NCBI GenBank assembly: GCA_047606565.1
Contig: JASGEH010000208.1
Location: forward strand, 1-7,448
Source: Comamonas_F sp047606565
GTDB taxonomy: Bacteria; Pseudomonadota; Gammaproteobacteria; Burkholderiales; Burkholderiaceae_C
Direction: 5' to 3'
DNA length: 7,448 nt
Of this stretch, positions 1 through 5,362 are shown in pieces; position 1 is the first letter of the stretch; each line of letters starts with the position of its first letter. The notes under the pieces are model-generated. The model searched no databases and was not told the DNA's origin. It saw only the letters and a list, made by a program, of their open reading frames with translations. Both the position numbers and the translations under genes were made by a program.

Positions 1-392
1 CGCGCCAGGGCGTGCTGCGCGGGCTGCACTACCAGATCCAGCAGCCCCAGGGCAAGCTGGTGCGGGTGGCGCGCGGCGCGGTCTTCGACGTGGCGGTGGA
101 CTTGCGCAAGTCCTCGCCCACCTTCGGAAAATGGGTGGGCGTGGAACTGACGGAAGACAACCAGCGTCAACTGTGGGTGCCCGAGGGCTTCGGCCACGGC
201 TTCGTGGTGACCAGCGAGAGCGCGGACTTCCTCTACAAGACCACTGACTACTATGCCCCTGCCCATGAGCGCTGTGTCAAGTGGGATGATCCGACGCTGG
301 ATATCCAATGGCCCAAAAACAATGCGGATATTCAAGTTTCGGCCAAGGATGCCTCAGGTGTATCCTTCCTGAATGCTCAGACCTTCCTCTAA
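1..392 (+). CDS. rfbC: dTDP-4-dehydrorhamnose 3,5-epimerase, 5'-truncated by window edge
   Basis: This cytosolic enzyme epimerises C3 and C5 of dTDP-4-keto-6-deoxyglucose, the third step to dTDP-L-rhamnose. The reading frame is open from base 3 and gives 129 residues; the family is about 180 long, so roughly 50 N-terminal residues lie off the window. Diagnostic blocks seen are RGLHYQ, whose His (visible residue 9) matches the catalytic base, KLVRVARGAVFDVAVDLRKS (18-37), WVPEGFGHGF (58-67), the TDYY region (81-84) matching the active-site Tyr, and WDDPTLDIQWP (94-104), which carries the region of the catalytic Asp. The GTG at 12 is internal valine, not a start. The gene ends in TAA at 390-392. 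GC falls from over 60% to about 47% after base 300, so the last ~30 residues already show the composition of the downstream cassette. Its usual partners rfbB, rfbD and rfbA would be expected upstream. Family assignment is essentially certain. Confidence 0.96.
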   Translation, partial: RQGVLRGLHYQIQQPQGKLVRVARGAVFDVAVDLRKSSPTFGKWVGVELTEDNQRQLWVPEGFGHGFVVTSESADFLYKTTDYYAPAHERCVKWDDPTLDIQWPKNNADIQVSAKDASGVSFLNAQTFL

Positions 393-490
393 CCGAGACA
401 GGTGATCACTCCATCCGAAACAAAGAATACCTCAACAAGGCTTTACACCATGAACTTCAGATAAAAACAAAGAACATCCCACACTCACGC

Positions 491-509
491 ATGAATGAAA
501 TCCATTCAT
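491..509. repeat. Perfect 7-bp inverted repeat in the oxygenase leader
   Basis: ATGAATG (491-497) and CATTCAT (503-509) are exact reverse complements around a 5-nt loop. Two more pairs can form if one T is bulged (GC at 489-490 region against GC at 511-512). It lies 18 nt before the ribosome binding site at 528. It could be an mRNA hairpin or a dyad protein-binding site. A hairpin here would also bury the alternative in-frame ATG at 491, which has no Shine-Dalgarno. AT-rich 7-bp dyads arise by chance, so function is unproven. Confidence 0.4.
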
Positions 510-527
510 TGCATCAAATCAATCTCC

Positions 528-533
528 AGGAGA
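528..533 (+). promoter_or_regulatory. Ribosome binding site AGGAGA deciding the oxygenase start
   Basis: AGGAGA sits 5 nt upstream of the ATG at 539-541. No comparable site precedes the in-frame ATGs at 308 and 491, so it fixes the start of the oxygenase gene at 539. Confidence 0.8.
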
Positions 534-538
534 TCCCC

Positions 539-1360
539 ATGAAAGACCAAGACACAACACTACCCGCCACCCAATTGGCATCCTCTCTGCTCAACATCAG
601 CGCCATTCAGCGTGGTCTTTCAGACATCCAGACCAGTCCTTTCACACATTGTGTGATCAATGACTTTTTTCAACCAGACGTCGCCGTCGAACTGGCCAAC
701 GAGTTCGACGCCTATGATTCATCCAACTGGTATGTCTACAACAACTCCATTGAACACAAAAAAACGAACAATCGCTGGATCGATTTTCCAGCCAAAACAT
801 ACGAAGCATTTGCATACCTCAATTCACCTGAATTTGTCCAACTCATGTCGGACAGCTTCGACTCTCATCTTTACCCCGACCCAGGGCTGCACGGTGGAGG
901 CTGGCATATTCATGGCCAAGGCGGCAACCTAAACCCTCACCTCGATTACTCAATGCACCCCAAGATGGGGCTCCAAAGAAAGCTCAACATCATCATCTAT
1001 CTTTCCCAAGAGCTCAATACTGACAATGGCGGTCACCTTGGATTGTATGGCAACGAAAGCGACGAACGCCCCGGCGAACTCATCCGAGAAGTTGAACCCA
1101 TTTTTAATCGGGCCATCATCTTTGACACCACCATGAATTCATGGCACGGCATGTCTCGACCACTCAATGTCCCCCCCGGAATTTACCGCAAGAGCTTTGC
1201 CGTCTACTACTTGCAGCCCTTCGAAGGCGATGTCAATACACGCAGCCGTGCACTATTCGCTCCGCGTGAACACCAAAAGGGAAACACCGAGGTGCTTGAC
1301 ACCATTCGAGTACGATCCGACGCCAAAGCCTTCCACCAAGCTTACCGAACCCAGAAATAA
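539..1360 (+). CDS. 2-oxoglutarate/Fe(II)-dependent oxygenase (prolyl-4-hydroxylase-like fold)
   Basis: A 273-residue soluble protein with the full metal and cosubstrate set of the 2OG-Fe(II) dioxygenase superfamily. HLD at residues 134-136 is the HxD pair, His203 in SWHGM is the distal iron ligand, and Arg217 in GIYRKSFAVYYL is placed to bind the 2OG carboxylate. Supporting blocks are PFTHCVINDFF (34-44), GGGWHIHGQGG (119-129), LNIIIYLSQ (149-157) and NGGHLGLYG (163-171). Such enzymes use O2 and 2OG to hydroxylate or otherwise oxidise a substrate; nothing in the sequence identifies it. The start at 539 is chosen for its strong AGGAGA; the frame stays open upstream into rfbC, but those ATGs lack a site. 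No signal peptide or membrane segment is seen. It follows rfbC by 146 nt and precedes the rgpF-like gene by 13 nt, so a role in modifying a rhamnose-containing glycan or its precursor is inferred. GC is low (about 40-52%), unlike rfbC. Superfamily is confident; substrate is unknown. Confidence 0.9.
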   Translation: MKDQDTTLPATQLASSLLNISAIQRGLSDIQTSPFTHCVINDFFQPDVAVELANEFDAYDSSNWYVYNNSIEHKKTNNRWIDFPAKTYEAFAYLNSPEFVQLMSDSFDSHLYPDPGLHGGGWHIHGQGGNLNPHLDYSMHPKMGLQRKLNIIIYLSQELNTDNGGHLGLYGNESDERPGELIREVEPIFNRAIIFDTTMNSWHGMSRPLNVPPGIYRKSFAVYYLQPFEGDVNTRSRALFAPREHQKGNTEVLDTIRVRSDAKAFHQAYRTQK

Positions 1361-1373
1361 TACACCACACCCC

Positions 1374-2438
1374 ATGGCCTCGTTTCTCACCCGATGGAAG
1401 AACTCATTCGCCAAGCGAAAATTCAAGATCAAACAGCATCTTGAAGAGAGTCACTTGGATACATCAAAAAACTCAAACCACATTCTCCAAGCCCACGGAG
1501 AAGAATTACCCCAAGGAAAGCGCTTCTGCATCTACTGCATATGGCAAAATGCCGAAATTCCCTGGTATGTACGCAATGCACTGGAAGCCCTGGCCGCCCA
1601 GCAAGTCAACGTCATCGTGGTCACCAATGCTCGCCTGAGCCAGGCCGCATTGGACATCCTGCGCCCGTATTGCTGGCGTATTATCGAACGCGCCAATGTG
1701 GGGCGCGACATGGGCGCCTACAAGGATGCCACGCTCTACCTGCGCTCGCACAGCACAGCCATCGAGTCCATCCTCTACCTCAACGACAGCATCTACCTGT
1801 TTTCCAGAACCACCTCGGATTTATTCCAAAAAATATACACATCCACCAGCGACATTTGCGCACCATTCGAAAGCTGGGACAAAACATACCACATTCAGTC
1901 CTACTGCCTACGACTGAATCAACGCATCATTGATACACCTCTATTCTGGGAATTCTGGGAAGACTATCGCCCAGTCAACACACGCGAATGGTCCATTCTA
2001 AACGGCGAGATCGGCCTCAGCAATTGCATAAAAAAATGTTCTCCCAGCATAGAGATCATTTATTCAACACACCGCCTGCACCAGCAACTCTCCGCCCTAT
2101 CACCCTCATGCATTCAAAGTGCAATGAGCCTGATACCGCGTCGCCAACGCACGCCCATTCAAGACAAACATCACACCGAACTCATCAATCACTATCTCCA
2201 AGTCATGACAGGAGTGAGTGAGGTTCACTATGGTGCCTTGCTGCACATCGAGTACAATCAATGCCCCATACTAAAGAGAGACATTATATTTACCGGTGTT
2301 TTTCTGCCTTTTGAAGTAGCTTCGGTGCTGTACCAGAAATTCGACTCCCATGAGGTCGATCAAGCCCTGGATGAAATACGCTGCAAAGGCATGCTAACCC
2401 ATCTCCCTCAAATCGAACGCTACAAATTACGCCGCTAA
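1374..2438 (+). CDS. RgpF-type rhamnan synthesis / glycosyltransferase-like protein
   Basis: A 354-residue protein resembling the rhamnan synthesis F family, whose streptococcal member RgpF helps build rhamnose-glucose polysaccharide by transferring rhamnose. Family-like blocks are FCIYCIWQNAEIPWYVRNALEAL (51-73), VNVIVVTN (78-85), ANVGRDMGAYKDA (107-119), ILYLNDSIYLF (133-143), FWEFWEDYRP (191-200) and ILNGEIGLS (208-216). NVGRD and the YLND acidic pair are likely sugar-nucleotide-site residues by analogy. The C-terminal KRDIIFTGVF segment (301-310) also fits. It is much shorter than streptococcal RgpF (over 500 residues), closer to a single-domain form. No membrane helix is evident, and the N-terminus is basic. 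The start at 1374 lies 13 nt past the oxygenase stop and has no good Shine-Dalgarno, so translational coupling is likely; earlier in-frame ATGs would overlap the oxygenase extensively. Bases 1561-1800 are near 60% GC while both flanks are nearer 40-50%. Family call is good; the exact linkage and sugar are not known. Confidence 0.82.
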   Translation: MASFLTRWKNSFAKRKFKIKQHLEESHLDTSKNSNHILQAHGEELPQGKRFCIYCIWQNAEIPWYVRNALEALAAQQVNVIVVTNARLSQAALDILRPYCWRIIERANVGRDMGAYKDATLYLRSHSTAIESILYLNDSIYLFSRTTSDLFQKIYTSTSDICAPFESWDKTYHIQSYCLRLNQRIIDTPLFWEFWEDYRPVNTREWSILNGEIGLSNCIKKCSPSIEIIYSTHRLHQQLSALSPSCIQSAMSLIPRRQRTPIQDKHHTELINHYLQVMTGVSEVHYGALLHIEYNQCPILKRDIIFTGVFLPFEVASVLYQKFDSHEVDQALDEIRCKGMLTHLPQIERYKLRR

Positions 2439-2587
2439 CGCCATTCATTTTCACGCACCATCAGATTCAAAAAATAGACCCTGGGACCAGAGCTTCTACA
2501 TTCCCGCATGGGAAACACAGCAGCCCTTTCGAGCCACGTGAACCACCTGGATGACAGGTCGAGTGATGTTCCTGGAAAAATCCGTCA

Positions 2588-3343
2588 ATGAAATCACAGA
2601 AAAATTCGTTCTTCAGGTGGTTGTCGATCAATCGCCATCGGCGGCGAGTGGGGGCTGGCGATGTGATGCGCGACATTCACGAAGCGGACCTCGAGAAAAT
2701 GCGCACGGCCATCGTGGACGTGCACAATGCATCCATGCCTGGACCAGCTCCCAGTCAAGCGACCAGGGAGATCAAGGCTCACCTCGATCAGCTGCGCAAG
2801 GAGTTCCACGGCAAGCCCGAGCTGACCTACCACCACGCGCGCTTGATCGTGCTGATCCGACGCGAAGCAGAAGTCCACGCCAACTACCAGCGTTTCCGCC
2901 AGCTTTGGGATCAGTACGCAGATTTTCTACTCCAGCAACTGAGTCTGCGTTGGCTGGTTTCAGCCTGCGACACCTTCATCGATCATGACGACGACCCCGT
3001 CGTCCAAAGCCTGATGATGGCGGCCGTTCTTCTCGTCAACACGGTCAAGCTGCAGGAAACCGAGCGCATTCTTGAACGGCCTCATCCCTCCCAGATCGAT
3101 CCGCAGGTCTTGGCATCCCTCCACACCAGCCAGCTGATCTTCGATGGTCTGAGCCCATTCGCCGTGGGAGATGATGACACCCTGAGAAACATGCGCTGGC
3201 GACTGGAACGACTGTGTCGAAGCCATCCGCTCGGGGCCATACCATTGGCGATCTTCGAACGTCTCCAACAGCCGGACAACTCGAATGTCTACTCGAGATT
3301 TCGGCGGCTGCCCATGAAACAGAAAACCGAATGGTGGCGTTGA
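2588..3343 (+). CDS. Uncharacterised 251-residue protein
   Basis: I do not recognise this protein. It looks soluble and mainly helical, with long charged stretches: an Arg/Lys-rich N-terminus (RWLSINRHRRR, 10-20), a helix-prone region at 31-115 (for example REIKAHLDQLRKEF, 60-73), and an acidic DTFIDHDDDP (128-137). One short hydrophobic stretch (SLMMAAVLLVNTV, 141-153) is too short for a confident membrane helix. There is no signal peptide or catalytic motif that I can name. Coding character is supported by the 62% GC body and by the absence of a better frame on either strand. ATG 2588 has a weak GGAAA about 8-11 nt upstream. ATG 2666 (MRDIHEAD) follows a G-rich stretch and is a credible alternative, because the composition changes near 2635 and the first ~20 residues belong to the AT-rich side. 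It lies 149 nt after the rgpF-like gene and is co-oriented, so it may be the last gene of that locus. No function is inferred beyond that. Confidence 0.7.
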   Translation: MKSQKNSFFRWLSINRHRRRVGAGDVMRDIHEADLEKMRTAIVDVHNASMPGPAPSQATREIKAHLDQLRKEFHGKPELTYHHARLIVLIRREAEVHANYQRFRQLWDQYADFLLQQLSLRWLVSACDTFIDHDDDPVVQSLMMAAVLLVNTVKLQETERILERPHPSQIDPQVLASLHTSQLIFDGLSPFAVGDDDTLRNMRWRLERLCRSHPLGAIPLAIFERLQQPDNSNVYSRFRRLPMKQKTEWWR

Positions 3344-3450
3344 ACAAAACCAGAGCCTGCTCTGTGCAAAGGCCCAAAACCGGCCTCAGGCATGCCCCCG
3401 CGCCCTCGAAAACCGCTGTGCGTACTCTTGGCAACAGGAGTGGCATTTCC

Positions 3451-3478
3451 GCTGGGTGACGGTCTTTTGCAACCCAGC
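3451..3478. repeat. 7-bp inverted repeat between convergent genes
   Basis: GCTGGGT (3451-3457) and ACCCAGC (3472-3478) pair exactly around a 14-nt loop, directly after the TAG (3481-3479) of the minus-strand gene. Neither side has a U-run, so this is not a standard intrinsic terminator. It may slow RNA polymerase or protect the 3' end. Two smaller 5-bp hairpins, at 3351-3364 and 3370-3386, lie in the same spacer and also lack T-tracts. Confidence 0.35.
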
Positions 3479-4411
3479 CTACGCCACTCGTATCATTTGC
3501 CGTAGCAGGTGCGGCAGACTGAATGCCGCGAGCTGCTCCGGTGCCACAGGCTGTAAAGGCGCATCCATGAAGCGGCGCAGACGCTCAGGCGTGAGAGGAC
3601 GAGCCTCGTCGAACAGCAGAATATTGTCGGGATGGTAGAACGGCAGCGTCCGCACGACAGCACTGTTGGTCAGCAGCTTGCGCTGGTAGAGTGCGGCCTC
3701 CAGCGGTCGCAGCGTCAAACCAGCCTGGCCAGGTTTGACGATATCAATGATGCAACGGCCCTGGCATTGCAGGCGCAGATAGTCAGCGTAGGGGATGTTA
3801 CGGTCGGCGCGACTGGTACGCTTGCGATGCGTGCGGATGTCGATGTGGCAGCGCAGTCCGGCTGCCTCGGCCTGCTGCTGTATGCCTTGCAACAAAGTGC
3901 TACGTCCTTTGTCTTGCCCGATAAAAACCAGATCGAAAGGCGTGGAAACGCTGCCACCGATACCCGCCACTCTGGCAACGAATTGCGCATAAGGATGAAA
4001 ACGGTGGCGCGCACAATCGTCGGGGTCGAACGACCAGACAGGACAACCCGAGTCCCGTGCCGCTAAAACGGCTTGACCGACGCGACTGCCCACTCGCAGG
4101 GTGTTGCGCATCAACACATGGATGCACGCGGTGGTCGGACAAACACGCAATGCGCTCTCCAGCAGCGGTGAATCCAGCATCACGAAGATGGCATCCGGGT
4201 GCCTTTCAAACTGCTCGCGCAGCAGTCGCCGCTCCAGCAGTCCACGCAGTGGCTTGACCAACACCCTCGGCAGTCCCAGCGGCGGGTGCTCGCGCAGTGC
4301 CCGGCTGGGATCGAACTGCCGCACGCGATAGGCATCGTCACAGGCCTGCTGGATGCATAGCACCTCGTAATCCGCCCAGAAGCCCAGGAAAATGAAGGTT
4401 TTTACTTCCAC
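3479..4411 (-). CDS. WaaS/RfaS-like LPS core biosynthesis protein (putative glycosyltransferase)
   Basis: A 310-residue protein; the E. coli LPS core protein WaaS (RfaS) is about the same size, and the pattern resembles the proteins annotated after it. Key blocks are an N-terminal strand-rich VKTFIFLGF (3-10 region), FDLVFIGQDKGR (159-170), IPYADYL (206-212), CIIDIVKPGQAGLTLRPLEAAL (220-241), RKLLTNS (244-250) and FYHPDNILLFD (258-268). A GxDKGR block followed by a GQxGLTLRxxEA block looks like the C-terminal nucleotide-sugar half of a GT-B-like transferase; that reading is inference. The start is GTG 4411, 34 nt after the glycosyltransferase stop, with a GGGGA 8 nt upstream. The longer frame begins at another GTG (4501), but it would overlap the upstream gene by 56 nt and add 30 low-complexity residues before the conserved-looking N-terminus. 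It is probably the last gene of the msbA operon and acts on the cytoplasmic face. The WaaS-like naming is from memory of the pattern and is tentative. Confidence 0.7.
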   Translation of the reverse strand: MEVKTFIFLGFWADYEVLCIQQACDDAYRVRQFDPSRALREHPPLGLPRVLVKPLRGLLERRLLREQFERHPDAIFVMLDSPLLESALRVCPTTACIHVLMRNTLRVGSRVGQAVLAARDSGCPVWSFDPDDCARHRFHPYAQFVARVAGIGGSVSTPFDLVFIGQDKGRSTLLQGIQQQAEAAGLRCHIDIRTHRKRTSRADRNIPYADYLRLQCQGRCIIDIVKPGQAGLTLRPLEAALYQRKLLTNSAVVRTLPFYHPDNILLFDEARPLTPERLRRFMDAPLQPVAPEQLAAFSLPHLLRQMIRVA

Positions 4412-4445
4412 GGAGTCATCCCCAGAAACAGGCCGCTCCACGTTT

Positions 4446-5339
4446 TCAGGACAACAAGAACCACAAGCGCCGCCAAGCGTCGCGCCAGTCGGCTGGTGCA
4501 CTCATGGCCTGAAGCCAGCGCCATTTGAGACGCAGACCATGCAGGCGTTTGCGCATGCGCTTGAGCCAAGACTTCTGAACTCCGCGCTCCCACCGCAGCA
4601 TCTGGTCTTGATCCGCGATGGCACATGACGCCGGCAGCCAGTCCGCCGCAACCTGGTGGAAGGCCAGAGCCGCATGCGCCCATTCATGACCGAAAGTGCC
4701 GGTAGAAAAATGCAGGAGATCCACGTCATAGACCACGGCCACGCGGTAGCTCCGGTGGCAGCGCAGGCTGAAATCGATGTCGTAAAAGTGGAAACCCGCG
4801 ATCGATTCGTCAAAGCGAAGCGCCGCCCAGACACTGCGCCGCACGCACAGCCAAACCCCATCCAGAACGCACACCGGCACCCGCGTGGCCCCTGCAAAGG
4901 CAGCAGGCCTGGCCATCCAGCGGCGAGCGGCTGCCAAGGTCGCCCCCTCATGAATGTTCCCGCAGTCGAGCTCCTCGTTGCCCTGGGACCAGCCTGAAAG
5001 CGTCCGCGACTTGTAGCGGCTGCCCGCCACTCCGATGAGGCCAAGCTCGGCATCCGCAGCAAAGTGCCGCAGCACGCGCTGGCCCCAGCCGGGAGTCAGC
5101 ATCGCCACATCCTCATGCACAAAGCACAGGATGTCGCCTGTCGCGCCCTGCGCAGCCTTGTTGTAGGCAGCACAGATGCCGAGCCGTTCGATCTGGTTGT
5201 GAATGACCCTGAATTCGTGGGCGACACCAATGGTCGCCGCGATGCTCTCGCGCACCTTTTCCAGCCGATCCGGACGGACCGAGCAAATCACGACGGAAAT
5301 CAAAGGCGCACCGTCCCTTGATGGCTGAACGCTATGCAT
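4446..5339 (-). CDS. Family-2-like glycosyltransferase
   Basis: A 297-residue cytosolic or membrane-associated glycosyltransferase with a GT-A fold pattern (Glyco_tranf_2_5 type). It starts with ISVVICSVRPDRLEKVRESI (14-33), the usual first strand of GT2 enzymes. RLGICAAYNKAAQGATGDILCFVHEDV (52-78) is the nucleotide-sugar region; Glu76-Asp77 in VHEDV replace the classical DxD. GSRYK (106-110), LDGVWLCVRRSVW (159-171), FHFYDIDFSLR (183-193) and HFSTGTFGHEW (210-220) match the acceptor/metal half of this subfamily. The C-terminus (250-295) is Arg/Trp-rich and probably peripheral to the inner membrane, as is common in LPS core transferases. The ATG at 5339 is 23 nt after the msbA stop, with only a weak GGG-containing site, so it depends on the msbA transcript. 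The context suggests addition of an outer-core or O-antigen-linking sugar; donor and acceptor cannot be read from sequence. Confidence 0.9.
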   Translation of the reverse strand: MHSVQPSRDGAPLISVVICSVRPDRLEKVRESIAATIGVAHEFRVIHNQIERLGICAAYNKAAQGATGDILCFVHEDVAMLTPGWGQRVLRHFAADAELGLIGVAGSRYKSRTLSGWSQGNEELDCGNIHEGATLAAARRWMARPAAFAGATRVPVCVLDGVWLCVRRSVWAALRFDESIAGFHFYDIDFSLRCHRSYRVAVVYDVDLLHFSTGTFGHEWAHAALAFHQVAADWLPASCAIADQDQMLRWERGVQKSWLKRMRKRLHGLRLKWRWLQAMSAPADWRDAWRRLWFLLS

Positions 5340-5362
5340 GCAGAACCCGGCACCCGATTCGT

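Noticed and set aside
308..538. N-terminal extension of the oxygenase from ATG 308 or ATG 491
   Set aside because: The extension overlaps rfbC, has no ribosome binding site or conserved-looking sequence, and a strong AGGAGA precedes ATG 539.
2439..2587. Terminator or promoter after the rgpF-like gene
   Set aside because: Only 5-bp dyads (around 2502-2515 and 2546-2560) without T-tracts, and no convincing paired -35/-10 hexamers, were found.
3045..3446. Minus-strand frame of 133 codons opposite the 2588-3343 gene
   Set aside because: It has Cys/Arg/Trp-rich shadow composition, no start signal and no domain; the + strand frame has the more natural protein composition.
4412..4501. 30-residue longer start of the WaaS-like protein at GTG 4501
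   Set aside because: It overlaps the upstream glycosyltransferase by 56 nt and adds Gly/Ala/Cys-rich residues with no family character; GTG 4411 gives the expected length.
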